Origin: Marivita sp046592965
Lineage (GTDB): Bacteria > Pseudomonadota > Alphaproteobacteria > Rhodobacterales > Rhodobacteraceae
Direction: 5' to 3'
DNA: 64,000 nt
Assembly (NCBI RefSeq): GCF_046592965.1
Contig: NZ_JBISBV010000005.1
Coordinates: forward strand, 1 to 64,000
Part shown: one piece after another, positions 25,197 through 34,380 of the stretch
Numbering within the stretch: position 1 is the first letter of the stretch
How the letters are laid out: the number at the start of each line of letters is the position of its first letter
The notes under the pieces: generated by a model
Seen by the model: only the letters and a program-made list of their open reading frames with translations
Databases searched by the model: none
Told to the model about the DNA's origin: nothing
Made by a program: the position numbers and the translations under genes

Positions 25197-25772
25197 ATGT
25201 TTCTGTTGAACTGGCGTGCGTTGGGACTGGTTGTGGTGTTGCCTCTGGCTGCTTGCGGATCGGCCGAGAAAGCAAGGTATCTGATCGACGCGCCGATGGT
25301 GGTGGCACCGGGCGAAACACGTGTATCGGTGCGCACGATCGAATTGCGCGATGTCCGCCTGCCGGGTCACGCGTCGGGATCGGACGTGTTGCTGATGGGC
25401 GAAGACGGCGCGTTGCGCCCCGTCGGCGATGCGATCTGGGCCGATGACCCCGAGCGCGCGGTGACCGGCACGTTGGCGCAATTGCTGGACGAGCGCAGCT
25501 CGGCGACGGTTGCGGCAGAGCCGTGGCCCTTGCGGGACGGGCCGTCGGCGCGAATGGATGTGCGGATCAACAAGATGATCGCGCGCGCGTCCGGCGTGTT
25601 CGAGGTGACGGGACAGGCGGCGGTCAGCGGCGTGGACGGACGCCCGCGCGAACGGGTCGAGCGGTTCGCCATCGCGGTGCCGGTGACCGAGATTTCGGCG
25701 GCGGCGATCACAGAGGCGCAGGGCCGCGCGCTGGCGGCGTTGGCGGATGAATTGATCGGTCTGCTGCGCTAG
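25197..25772 (+). CDS. pqiC: PqiC-type outer-membrane lipoprotein
   Basis: 191 residues with a lipoprotein signal (LPLAAC, acylated Cys20) and a DUF330/ABC-auxiliary-lipoprotein body (YLIDAPMVVAPGETRVSVRTIELRDV). It lies 16 bp after pqiB. It is expected at the inner leaflet of the outer membrane, closing the PqiABC bridge. Confidence 0.85.
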   Translation: MFLLNWRALGLVVVLPLAACGSAEKARYLIDAPMVVAPGETRVSVRTIELRDVRLPGHASGSDVLLMGEDGALRPVGDAIWADDPERAVTGTLAQLLDERSSATVAAEPWPLRDGPSARMDVRINKMIARASGVFEVTGQAAVSGVDGRPRERVERFAIAVPVTEISAAAITEAQGRALAALADELIGLLR

Positions 25773-25778
25773 CGGGTC

Positions 25779-26834
25779 ATGGCATGGGCCCCGACATCGC
25801 TGGCTGATCTGCTGGATCACACCTTTGACACGGTGATCGACGTGCGCAGCCCGGCGGAATTTGCCGAAGACCATGTGCCCGGCGCGATCAACCTGCCGGT
25901 GCTGGATGATGCAGAGCGCGCGCGCGTCGGCACGCTGTATACGCAGGTCAGCCCGTTTGACGCCCGCAAACTGGGCGCGGCGCTGGTGTTTCGCAATGCG
26001 GCCACGCATATCGAGGGCGCTTTGGCAGATCACGAAGGGGGCTGGAAGCCGCTGGTCTATTGCTGGCGCGGCGGCCAGCGGTCAGGATCGTTTGCGTGGC
26101 TGTTGTCGGAAATCGGCTGGCGGGCCGATCTGATCGAGGGCGGGTACAAGACCTACCGCCGGTTGGTTGTGGACATGCTGCACCGCGACGTGCTGGCGCA
26201 CCGGATCGTGCAGCTTGGCGGCTATACCGGGACGGCCAAGACCGAGCTTTTGCCCCTGCTTGCAGCGCGCGGGGTTCAGGTGATCGACCTTGAGGGGCTT
26301 GCCAATCATCGCGGATCGTTGCTGGGCGATATGGGTGGCCAGCCGTCGCAAAAGGCGTTTGAAAGTGCCTTGGCCGGTCAGTTGTGCCGGCTTGACCCTG
26401 CGCGCCCGGTGCTGGTGGAAGCGGAAAGCAGCAAGATCGGTGATCTGTTGATTCCCCCCAGCCTTTGGGGCGCAATGAAGCGCGCGCCGTGGATTGAACT
26501 GTCGGCCCCGATCGCGGCGCGCACGGAATATCTGGTGCGGGCCTATGACGATATCCTGAGAGACGAGGCCGGGTTGCAGGCCAAACTGGCGCCGCTGAAG
26601 GCGCATCGCAGCGAGGCGCTGGTCGCGCGCTGGTCGGAATTGAGCGCGGCAGGCGACAGGCGCGGGCTGGTCCGGTCCTTGATGGAAGACCATTACGATC
26701 TGGCCTATGCCAAGTCGATGAAGGCGACCGCGCCGACCGTTCTGACGCGGATCGAGGCCGAAGGGTTGACGCCTGCGCATCTGGATCAAGTGGCCGAACA
26801 GATCGCCGAAGCGGTTCAGTCGATCGAAATGTGA
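25779..26834 (+). CDS. mnmH: tRNA 2-selenouridine synthase
   Basis: 351 residues (SelU/YbbB). N-terminal rhodanese domain (DVRSPAEFAEDHVPGA) with catalytic Cys95 in YCWRGGQRSG, then a P-loop domain with GYTGTAKT at 148-155, where the second conserved glycine is alanine. It converts 2-thiouridine at the wobble position of some tRNAs to 2-selenouridine, using selenophosphate. The ATG at 25779 follows pqiC by 6 bp. It converges on selD with a 19-bp overlap of the coding ends. Pairing with selD supports the function. Confidence 0.93.
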   Translation: MAWAPTSLADLLDHTFDTVIDVRSPAEFAEDHVPGAINLPVLDDAERARVGTLYTQVSPFDARKLGAALVFRNAATHIEGALADHEGGWKPLVYCWRGGQRSGSFAWLLSEIGWRADLIEGGYKTYRRLVVDMLHRDVLAHRIVQLGGYTGTAKTELLPLLAARGVQVIDLEGLANHRGSLLGDMGGQPSQKAFESALAGQLCRLDPARPVLVEAESSKIGDLLIPPSLWGAMKRAPWIELSAPIAARTEYLVRAYDDILRDEAGLQAKLAPLKAHRSEALVARWSELSAAGDRRGLVRSLMEDHYDLAYAKSMKATAPTVLTRIEAEGLTPAHLDQVAEQIAEAVQSIEM

Positions 26835-28984
26835 CCGGCCGGGCCGTCGTGCAGATGGCCGATGATCGCCGCATTTGGGTATCCGGTCTCTTGCAGCGCC
26901 GCGAGCAGGTGTTCTGACTGATCCGCTGGCACGGCGGCAAGCAAACCGCCGCCGGTTTGCGGATCAAACAGGGCGCGAGATCGGGGCGTGTCCTCGATAT
27001 AGCCGAAAGCTGCGCGGTTGCTCGGATAGAGGGATGAGTGTTCGCCTTTCTCGGACAGCGCCTCTGCGCCGTCGAGCAGGGGGATTTGATCCAGCGTGAG
27101 CGTGCCGGCAAGGTTTGACGCGATGCAGATATTGGCGAGGTGGCCTGCGAGCCCAAAGCCGGTCACATCGGTCATCGCTTGTGCCGAGCCGCGCAGGATA
27201 CGGGCGGCGGGGCCTTGGCCTTGTTGCATGGCGTCGAGCGCCGCTGCGACATGCGCGCCCTTGGCGTTGCCCGACATGGCGGCGGCCATGATGATGCCGG
27301 TTCCGATGGGTTTGGTCAGGATCAATGCGGCGCCGTCTTTTGCCCCCGAAAGGGTGATCGGGGCGGTGTCGCACAAGCCGGTGAGCGCCAGACCGATGGT
27401 CAATTCATCGCCGATGGTGCTGTGACCGCCGACGATATCCGCGCCCGCATCGCGCAGGATCTCTTCGGCGGAGGACAGGATCTCGGCCATCGTGCGACGG
27501 GCCAGCGTATCGGACAGCCGCGGCAGGGTGAGCGACAGCGTTGCGGCTTGCGGATTGGCCCCCATCGCCCAGATGTCGCCAAGCGCGTGATGCGTGGCAA
27601 TGCGCGCCATCACGGCAGGGTCGGGCCAGAAACTACGCAGGTGGTCTGTGGTGAACACCTGTTTCGTGCCTCCCGTGGTGAGCAGGGCGGCATCGTCGCC
27701 GGGCAACATCGTCACATCGGCGCGGTGTGGCTGTGCAAGGGCTGACAGCGCATCGCCCAACGCGTCGCGCCCGAGCTTGGCACCGCAGCCGCCGCAGAGT
27801 GGTTTGGGGCCGAGGGCGTCGTCCATTCCCTGAGCTCGCGGCGAAGGGAGGGCGGGCGTCGGCATGGTTGGCAGGTCGTTGAATTTGCCCATGAACTTGC
27901 GGTCGATATGATCCTTCCAGCGCCAGACCCAAGCGCCGGTGAAGGTGAGCCCGAAGCGATCTCCGAGCGCGGTCTTGCTGCCGGTGGAAATGAGTTTCAG
28001 GTAGTCCTTTTGCGGGCTGTAGGAAGCCATTTTCCCCCCGGCAAGCGCGGCGCGCAGGTTTTTGGTCAGGACAGGTGCTTGGCGGACGGCGTAAACGCCC
28101 GCCTTGGGGCGCGGATCAAACGCGAGATGGGCGCAATCCCCGACGGCAAAGACACGCGGATCGCTGCTTTGCAGATGCGGGTCTACGGTGACGAAGCCGC
28201 GTTCGGTTTTCAGTCCGATATCAGAGAGCCAGCCATAGGGTCGCGCGCCAGCGGCTCCGGTGATGAATTCGGCGCTGAGCGCGGTGCCGTCGGCCAAGTG
28301 CAGAGAGGTGTCGCTCAGATGCGTGATGCGCGCATCTTCGTGCAGCGTCACATCGAGTGCGCCGAGCCGCGCGCGCAGGTGGGTCGCGCTTTTGGCAGGC
28401 AGGGTCGAGAGCGCTTTGCCGTTGTCGATCAGGTGCACCTCGGCTTCGCGGTTTCGGCTTTGCAAGGCGTGAGACATCGCCATCGCCAGTTCGGCCCCCG
28501 CAACACCGCCACCGATGACGGCAACCGATGCGCGGCCGCTCTTGCAGCGATATCTGTCCCAGCTTGCGGCGAAGGGTCCAAGCGGCTTGGCCGGGATCGC
28601 GTGTTCGGCGAAACCCGGCATGTCCGGCATGTCCGACGTGATGCCGATATCGATCGAGGCCACGTCAAAGCCGACCGGCGGGTGCCCGTCGACCGTGATT
28701 TCGCCGCGGTCGAGATCCATGCCGGTGGCAGCACCGATGATGAGGCGGGCGTTTGCGGCGCGGGCCAGTTGCACAAGGTCGATGTCGAGTTGGTCGCGGC
28801 TGTAATGGCCGGCGACAAAACCGGGCAACATGCCGGAATAGGGCGCCGTCGGTCCGGGATTGATCAGCGTCAGACGGGCGCCGGGCAGGGCGTTCATCGC
28901 CCATTTGCGCAGCACCAGAGCATGCGTGTGCCCGCCGCCGATCAGGACCAGATCGCGTGTGAGTGGCAGGGGGAGCTGGTGCAT
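26816..28984 (-). CDS. selD: FAD-dependent oxidoreductase-selenide water dikinase fusion
   Basis: 722 residues. Residues 1 to about 370 form an NDH-2-like FAD domain (LVLIGGGHTHALVLRKW, VAVIGGGVAGAELAMA, FAVGDCAHL). Residues about 395-720 are SelD, with catalytic Cys400 in GGCGAKLG, PGDDAALL, DVTGFGLAGH and DPQTGGGLLAAV. The second E. coli active-site cysteine (C-G-C) is alanine here. SelD makes selenophosphate from selenide and ATP; the flavin part may reduce selenium or sulfur species. Start ATG 28984 with GGAGG 6 nt upstream. No selA/selB is present, so mnmH is the evident consumer in the window. Confidence 0.93.
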   Translation of the reverse strand: MHQLPLPLTRDLVLIGGGHTHALVLRKWAMNALPGARLTLINPGPTAPYSGMLPGFVAGHYSRDQLDIDLVQLARAANARLIIGAATGMDLDRGEITVDGHPPVGFDVASIDIGITSDMPDMPGFAEHAIPAKPLGPFAASWDRYRCKSGRASVAVIGGGVAGAELAMAMSHALQSRNREAEVHLIDNGKALSTLPAKSATHLRARLGALDVTLHEDARITHLSDTSLHLADGTALSAEFITGAAGARPYGWLSDIGLKTERGFVTVDPHLQSSDPRVFAVGDCAHLAFDPRPKAGVYAVRQAPVLTKNLRAALAGGKMASYSPQKDYLKLISTGSKTALGDRFGLTFTGAWVWRWKDHIDRKFMGKFNDLPTMPTPALPSPRAQGMDDALGPKPLCGGCGAKLGRDALGDALSALAQPHRADVTMLPGDDAALLTTGGTKQVFTTDHLRSFWPDPAVMARIATHHALGDIWAMGANPQAATLSLTLPRLSDTLARRTMAEILSSAEEILRDAGADIVGGHSTIGDELTIGLALTGLCDTAPITLSGAKDGAALILTKPIGTGIIMAAAMSGNAKGAHVAAALDAMQQGQGPAARILRGSAQAMTDVTGFGLAGHLANICIASNLAGTLTLDQIPLLDGAEALSEKGEHSSLYPSNRAAFGYIEDTPRSRALFDPQTGGGLLAAVPADQSEHLLAALQETGYPNAAIIGHLHDGPAGHISID

Positions 28985-29114
28985 CTGTGACCTCCGGTGG
29001 TTCGCCACGGCTCTATCATGCGTCGCCACGCGATCCCATGTGACGTTGCGGCCGCGCCGGGGCTTGCCGTTCGCGGCGTGATTGTCCAGAACCTTTCTGA
29101 AGATGGAACGGGTT

Positions 29115-29178
29115 GGGGGCGCTGCCCCCGTCGCCGCGTGCGGCGACTCCCCCGGGATATTTCGGGCAAGAAGAAGGG
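29115..29178 (+). repeat. Intergenic double-hairpin repeat element
   Basis: Two GC hairpins in series, GGGGGC-GCT-GCCCCC (29115-29129) and GTCGCCGC-GT-GCGGCGAC (29130-29147), are followed by a CCCCCGGGATATTT-like stretch and a purine-rich AAGAAGAAGG. From memory this layout resembles a short dispersed repeat common between genes in Rhodobacteraceae genomes. It lies just upstream of the SDR start; the purine tail may serve as its ribosome site. Confidence 0.55.
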
Positions 29179-29189
29179 CAGGGCGCGGC

Positions 29190-29921
29190 ATGGGCAGGAC
29201 GATCATCATCACCGGGGCGGGAAGCGGGATCGGCAAGGCCTGTGTGGAGGCGTTCTTGCAGGCCGGCTGGCGCGTCGGGCTGATCGGGCGTCGGGCGGAG
29301 CCGTTGGAGGCGGCTGCGGCCGGGCATGACGGTGCCCTGGTCTTGCCGTGCGACGTGAGCGATGAAGGCGCGGTCGATGCGGCGTTCGATGCGGTGAGCG
29401 CAACGTGGGGACGACTGGATGCGCTGTTTAACAACGCCGGGGTGGGGGTGTTCGGAGCTTTGATCGACGACCTCGCGGTGGCCGACTGGCGGCGTTGCGT
29501 GGATGTGAACCTGACGGGCAGTTTCATCTGCGCGCGCGCCGCATTTGCGCGGATGCGGCGGCAGGATCCGCAAGGTGGGCGGATCATCAACAACGGGTCG
29601 ATCTCGGCCCATGTGCCGCGTTGGGGGTCCGCGCCCTATACGGCGACGAAACATGCGATCACCGGATTGACGCGGTCGATTTCCCTGGACGGACGGCCGT
29701 TCAATATTGCCTGCGGTCAGATCGACATCGGCAATGCCAGCACCGAGATCGTGGCGTCGCTGCGCAAGCAGGCGCAGGCGTCGGGTGCTGAGGTGGAACC
29801 GGTGATGGATGTGGCGCATGTAGCGTCGTCGGTGCTGCACATGGCAGGGCTTCCGCTGGACGCGAATGTGCAGTTCATGACGGTGATGGCGACAAAAATG
29901 CCTTATATTGGTCGCGGATAA
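29190..29921 (+). CDS. Short-chain dehydrogenase/reductase
   Basis: 243 residues. NAD(P) motif TGAGSGIG at 8-15, NNAGVG, and catalytic Ser...Tyr-x3-Lys in ISAHVPRWGSAPYTATK. Classical SDR size. The substrate cannot be read. The ATG at 29190 lies after the purine-rich end of a repeat element; longer upstream frames run through that repeat. It precedes a TRAP transporter by 94 bp on the same strand, so it may metabolise the transported compound. Confidence 0.88.
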   Translation: MGRTIIITGAGSGIGKACVEAFLQAGWRVGLIGRRAEPLEAAAAGHDGALVLPCDVSDEGAVDAAFDAVSATWGRLDALFNNAGVGVFGALIDDLAVADWRRCVDVNLTGSFICARAAFARMRRQDPQGGRIINNGSISAHVPRWGSAPYTATKHAITGLTRSISLDGRPFNIACGQIDIGNASTEIVASLRKQAQASGAEVEPVMDVAHVASSVLHMAGLPLDANVQFMTVMATKMPYIGRG

Positions 29922-30015
29922 CCGCTTTTGGGTGCCAAGAGGGCCATTGTGCGTTTATACGCGCCACACGATTCTGCGCATTGCACATCGGCGCACACAG
30001 CAAGGAGACGGCAGG

Positions 30016-31044
30016 ATGATCAAACGGGCCTTTTTGAAACTGGCGGGCATGTCCGCGCTGGCATGTCTGGCGGGGGGCGCGGTGGCGCAAGAGGTGACGT
30101 TGCGGATGCATCAGTTCCTGCCCGCACAAGCCAATGTGCCCAAGAACATCCTTCAGCCCTGGGCCGATCGGGTGATGGAGGAATCGGGCGGGCGGATCGA
30201 AATCCAGCATTTCCCGTCGATGCAGCTTGGCGGCACGCCGCCGCAGCTGATCGATCAGGCCATCGATGGCGTCGCCGATATCATCTGGACGGTGGCGGGA
30301 TACACGCCGGGGCGGTTTCCGCGATCCGAAGTGTTCGAGCTGCCCTTTACCGTGAGCGACGCGGGTGCCGCGTCGGCGGCGTTTTGGGAGATGACGCAAG
30401 ACGAGGACGTGCGGGCCGAATATGCCGATTTCAAATTGCTCGGTGTCTGGGTGCACGGGCCGGGTGTGATCCATTCCGAAGAGCCGATCACCGTCCCCGA
30501 CGATATGCGCGGTGTCAAGCTGCGCGCGCCCACACGGGTGACCAACATGCTTTTGGGCAATTTGGGTGCCACGCCGGTGGGCATGCCGGTGCCTGCGCTG
30601 CCTGAAGCGCTGTCAAAGGGCGTGGTCGACGGCGCGGTGATCCCGTGGGAGGTGACGGGAGCGCTGAAAGCGGCGGAACTGGTTGACAACCACACGGAAT
30701 TCGAAGGGCCGGCGCTCTACACGATGCCGTTCCTCTTTGCCATGAACCGGGCATCCTACGACGCTCTGCCCGAGGATCTGCGCGCTGTGATCGACGCCAA
30801 TTCCGGCCTCGAGTTTTCGCGGCAGGCGGGTATCCAGATGGCGCTCGACGACGGGCCGGCACGCGAGGCGGCACTGGATCTGGGCAATCGCGTGATCACG
30901 ATCAGCGGTGAGGACGCCGCGCTGTGGCACGATGCGTCGCAAAGCACCATTGCGCAGTGGAAAGGCGAAATGGCCGAGAAGGGCATTGATGCCGACGCGC
31001 TGATTGCGCGGGCGCAAGAGCTTGTCGCCAAGCACAGCGAGTGA
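30016..31044 (+). CDS. dctP: TRAP transporter solute-binding protein
   Basis: 342 residues with a Sec signal (FLKLAGMSALACLAGGAVAQE). The mature start VTLRMHQFLPAQANVPKNIL and LRAPTRVTNMLLGNLGATPVGMP are DctP signatures; the conserved Arg for carboxylate binding lies in KLRAPTR. AAGGAG at 30002-30007 supports ATG 30016. It captures an organic acid in the periplasm for the following DctQ-DctM pair. Ligand unknown. Confidence 0.92.
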   Translation: MIKRAFLKLAGMSALACLAGGAVAQEVTLRMHQFLPAQANVPKNILQPWADRVMEESGGRIEIQHFPSMQLGGTPPQLIDQAIDGVADIIWTVAGYTPGRFPRSEVFELPFTVSDAGAASAAFWEMTQDEDVRAEYADFKLLGVWVHGPGVIHSEEPITVPDDMRGVKLRAPTRVTNMLLGNLGATPVGMPVPALPEALSKGVVDGAVIPWEVTGALKAAELVDNHTEFEGPALYTMPFLFAMNRASYDALPEDLRAVIDANSGLEFSRQAGIQMALDDGPAREAALDLGNRVITISGEDAALWHDASQSTIAQWKGEMAEKGIDADALIARAQELVAKHSE

Positions 31045-31068
31045 TCGACGGTCCGGAGCCTGCGCGAC

Positions 31069-31644
31069 ATGCATAGCGCGATCCATTTCTCGGCACGTGT
31101 CGCGGCTTTGATCGGCGGCATCGTTCTGGTGGGGCTGGTCGTGCTGACCTGCGTGTCGGTGCTTGGCCGGGGGCTTGTGACTCTGGGGTATTCCGACTGG
31201 CTGGGACAGGGGCTTGCGGATGCGCTGCTCTCCACCGGCGTCGGCCCGGTGAGTGGGGATTTCGAATTGGTGGAGGCCGGTGTGGCCTTTGCGATCTTTG
31301 CGTTTTTGCCGGTGTGCCAGTTGCATGGCGGGCATGCCACCGTGAACGTGTTCACCGACCGTTTGCCCTTGCGCGCCAATGCGTGGCTGGTGGCGTTCTG
31401 GGAAGGGCTGCTGGCGCTGGTGATCCTGCTCGTCACCTGGCGCTTAAGCGTTGGAATGATGGACAAATTCGCCAATCAGGAGACCACGTTCCTGCTGCAG
31501 TTTCCGGTCTGGTGGGCCTATGCGGCAAGCCTTGCGGCAGCGGTTGTGGCATCTGTGACGGCGATTTATTGTGCGTGGGGCAGGGTGGTTTTCGCGCTGA
31601 CCGGACGGTCGATCCTGCCCGCAGGCGGGGCCGAAACTGGATGA
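31069..31644 (+). CDS. dctQ: TRAP transporter small permease
   Basis: 191 residues with four hydrophobic helices (FSARVAALIGGIVLVGLVVL; AGVAFAIFAFLPVCQ; FWEGLLALVILLVTWRL; WWAYAASLAAAVVASV) and the HGGHATVNVF loop of DctQ proteins. It starts 24 bp after dctP and overlaps dctM by 4 bp. Confidence 0.9.
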   Translation: MHSAIHFSARVAALIGGIVLVGLVVLTCVSVLGRGLVTLGYSDWLGQGLADALLSTGVGPVSGDFELVEAGVAFAIFAFLPVCQLHGGHATVNVFTDRLPLRANAWLVAFWEGLLALVILLVTWRLSVGMMDKFANQETTFLLQFPVWWAYAASLAAAVVASVTAIYCAWGRVVFALTGRSILPAGGAETG

Positions 31645-33137
31645 GCATGCTTGAACTGGGGCTTTGGTCGTTTCCGGTGCTGCTTGTGCTGATCTTTCTG
31701 CGTGCGCCCATTGGGCTGGCGATGATGATGTGCGGCATGGGCGGCCTTTGGCTGGCGCTGGGCAGTCCTGATGTGGTGCTGGCCAAGCTCAAATCCGAGG
31801 TCTACTCGACCTTTTCGAATTACTCGCTGTCGATCATTCCGATGTTCCTGCTGATGGGGCAGTTTGCGACCCTGTCTGGCCTGTCGCAGGCGCTCTTCAA
31901 GGCGGCGGAAAGCTGGCTCGGGCACCGCCGCGGCGGCGTTGCGATGGCGTCGGTCGGGGCCTGCGCCGGGTTTGGAGCGATCTGCGGATCCTCTCTGGCC
32001 ACGGCGGCAACGATGAGCCGGGTAGCCCTGCCGGAACTGCGCCGGAACGGGTATTCGGGCGGGTTTTCGACGGCCACGCTGGCGGCGGGTGGCACTTTGG
32101 GTATTCTGATCCCGCCCTCGGTGATCCTTGTCATCTATGCCATTCTGACCGAGCAGAACATCGCCACGCTCTTTTTGGCCGCAGTGCTTCCCGGAGTGCT
32201 GGCCGCGTTGGGATACATGCTGACGATCGCGCTTTATGTGCGCCGTCATCCAGAAGAGGCAGGCCGGCGCGCGGCCACGCCATACGGTGAGCGTTGGCGC
32301 GCCACGTCGCGGGTCTGGCCGGTTCTGGTGGTCTTTGCGCTTGTCGTGGGCGGCATCTATGCGGGTTGGTTCACGCCGACCGAAGGCGCGGCTGTCGGGG
32401 CGGCGGGAACGGGGATGATTGCGTTGATCTCGGGCAGCCTTGACTGGCCGCGCTTTTCCCAAAGCCTGATCGCCACCGCAATCAGCACCGCAATGATCTT
32501 TTTCATCGTTCTGGGAGCGGCGTTCTATAACGGGTTTCTGGCGTTGACGCAGGTGCCGCAAGCCCTCGCGCAATGGGTTGTGGAGATGCAGTTTGCGCCA
32601 TTGACGGTTCTGACCCTCATCCTGCTGTTTTATCTGGTGTTCGGCTGTCTGATGGACAGCCTGTCGATGATCCTGTTGACCGTGCCGATCTTCTTTCCGG
32701 TGATCTCCATGTTGGATTTCGGCTTTGTCGATCTGGCGGTGATGCAGGCGGATGCGGCCCGCGAGGTGCTGGCGAACGGGGTTCCGACGGGTTTGGGACA
32801 GGACATGCTGGCCAGCATCGAGCGCGCGATTGCGGCGGGTGCCGAGCTCAGCCGTGCCCAGATGGACGCGCTTGGGATACGGGTGAGTCAGGCCATGGCC
32901 GAGCGTGCAGAGGCCGAACGGGTGGCGATCTGGTTCGGGATTCTTGTGCTGATCGTCGTCGAGGTGGGCCTGATCACGCCGCCGGTGGGGATGAACCTGT
33001 TCATCATCAATTCGATGGACCGCCACACGCCGATGACGGCAACCTATAAAGCGGTGCTTTGGTTTGTTGCCTCTGATGTCGTTCGGGTGATCCTGCTGGT
33101 TCTCTTTCCCGCGATCACATTGGTCTGGATGGTCTAG
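31641..33137 (+). CDS. dctM: TRAP transporter large permease
   Basis: 498 residues, longer than the usual about 430. It starts at ATG 31641 overlapping dctQ (ATGA) and has GFGAICGSSLATAATM, GGTLGILIPPSVILVIYA and GLITPPVGMNLFI, all typical DctM segments. About 65 extra residues (roughly 357-428), hydrophilic and helical (with AREVLANG and an AERAEAERVA end), are inserted just before the last conserved pore motif. Sodium-driven uptake of an organic acid is expected. Confidence 0.92.
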   Translation: MSMLELGLWSFPVLLVLIFLRAPIGLAMMMCGMGGLWLALGSPDVVLAKLKSEVYSTFSNYSLSIIPMFLLMGQFATLSGLSQALFKAAESWLGHRRGGVAMASVGACAGFGAICGSSLATAATMSRVALPELRRNGYSGGFSTATLAAGGTLGILIPPSVILVIYAILTEQNIATLFLAAVLPGVLAALGYMLTIALYVRRHPEEAGRRAATPYGERWRATSRVWPVLVVFALVVGGIYAGWFTPTEGAAVGAAGTGMIALISGSLDWPRFSQSLIATAISTAMIFFIVLGAAFYNGFLALTQVPQALAQWVVEMQFAPLTVLTLILLFYLVFGCLMDSLSMILLTVPIFFPVISMLDFGFVDLAVMQADAAREVLANGVPTGLGQDMLASIERAIAAGAELSRAQMDALGIRVSQAMAERAEAERVAIWFGILVLIVVEVGLITPPVGMNLFIINSMDRHTPMTATYKAVLWFVASDVVRVILLVLFPAITLVWMV

Positions 33138-33152
33138 GTTTTTTCAGCCGAA

Positions 33153-33167
33153 TTGACGAAGCGTCAA
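33153..33167. promoter_or_regulatory. TTGACG-AAG-CGTCAA palindrome upstream of the RND genes
   Basis: A perfect 6-bp inverted repeat with 3-nt centre lies in the 201-bp gap between dctM and the adaptor gene. It is a candidate operator for an efflux repressor (TetR-type sites look similar). No such regulator gene is adjacent. Confidence 0.4.
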
Positions 33168-33338
33168 CCTTTTGCGTGCCATCAAGCACGGCAGCTTTGC
33201 ACAAAAGGGGGCATATGACGCACAGTTTTTAGGGGGTGTAACCTGACCCGATTGCTTTATATCGGCGCTCGATTGCATCACTGCGGGCGGCGTCTTGGTT
33301 GGTTCGCCCGCATTTGCGAGGATAACCGGAGAATGTTC

Positions 33339-34370
33339 ATGTTCCGCATCATCGGAGTGCTGTTTTTGCTGGCTGTGCCCGGGCTGTCACAGGCCCAGGA
33401 CATGCGGCTCGCCAAGATCATCGAAGTGCAGCCGGTGAACGGCGACGTCACGCGCCAGTTTTTCGGTAACGCGGTCGCGAAAGAGACGGTGGATCTGGCG
33501 TTTCAGGTGGCGGGGCAGATCGTTGAATTGCCCGTGATCGAAGGTGAGAGAATTGCGAAAGGGACGGTTGTGGCGCAGCTTGATCTTGAGCCGTTCGAAC
33601 TGGCGCTCGAGCAGGCGCGTGTGCAGAAAGAACAGGCCGAACGCAACCTCGAGCGGCTGGAGAAATTGAGCGGCAGCACGGTCAGCCAAGTGTCTGTGGA
33701 TGATGCGGTCACGGCGGCCAAGCTGGCTGAAATTGCGGTGCAGACGGCGGAACGGTCGCTGAGAAACGCCACACTTCATGCGCCCTTCGATGCGCTTGTC
33801 GCGTCGCGCAATGTTGCGAATTTTTCGACCATCGCTGCCGGAACGCCGGTTGTCCGGCTCCATGACATGTCCGACCTTCGGATCGAAATCGACGTGCCCG
33901 AAATCCTGTTTCAATCGGCCGGGCGCAACGCCGGAACCGAGCTTTGGGCGCAATTTCCCACAAGCGACGAACGGTTTGCGGTGCGCCCGCGCGAATACAA
34001 GGCGGAAACATCCAATATCGGACAGACCTTTCGCATCACTCTGGGCATGACCCCGCCGGAGGATCACGACGTATTGCCCGGATCGTCCATCACCGTGTTT
34101 GCCAAGGTCGATCGTGGCGCGTCGGAGTTGCAGATACCGGCCTCGGCGGTGGTGACCGGCAATGATGGCAGCACATACGTGATGCTGTTTGAACCCGTGG
34201 GCGCGTCGGACGGGACCGTGACGCGACACGCCATCAAGATCGCTCCGGGGCTTTCGGGACAGGTGCGTGTGATCGAGGGGCTGGAGCCGGGTCAGGAGAT
34301 CGTCGCCAGCGGGGCGACTCAATTGGCGGATGGAGACCGCGTTCAGCGGTTCTCGGGCTTTGCGAATTGA
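33339..34370 (+). CDS. RND efflux periplasmic adaptor (MFP)
   Basis: 343 residues with an export signal (MFRIIGVLFLLAVPGLSQAQD). Barrel-sandwich halves (VDLAFQVAGQIVELPVIEGERIAKGTVVAQLD and later LHAPFDALVASRNV, given here as landmarks only) flank an alpha-hairpin rich in Gln/Glu. I choose ATG 33339 with GGAGA 6 nt upstream; ATG 33333 lies too close. It links the RND pump to an outer-membrane channel that is not encoded here. It lies 10 bp before the pump gene. Confidence 0.9.
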   Translation: MFRIIGVLFLLAVPGLSQAQDMRLAKIIEVQPVNGDVTRQFFGNAVAKETVDLAFQVAGQIVELPVIEGERIAKGTVVAQLDLEPFELALEQARVQKEQAERNLERLEKLSGSTVSQVSVDDAVTAAKLAEIAVQTAERSLRNATLHAPFDALVASRNVANFSTIAAGTPVVRLHDMSDLRIEIDVPEILFQSAGRNAGTELWAQFPTSDERFAVRPREYKAETSNIGQTFRITLGMTPPEDHDVLPGSSITVFAKVDRGASELQIPASAVVTGNDGSTYVMLFEPVGASDGTVTRHAIKIAPGLSGQVRVIEGLEPGQEIVASGATQLADGDRVQRFSGFAN

Positions 34371-34380
34371 GTGATCTGAC

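Noticed and set aside
28985..29593. N-terminal extension of selD by about 200 residues
   Set aside because: The extension is antisense to the SDR gene and crosses the hairpin repeat; the ATG at 28984 has a good GGAGG site and starts the FAD domain directly.
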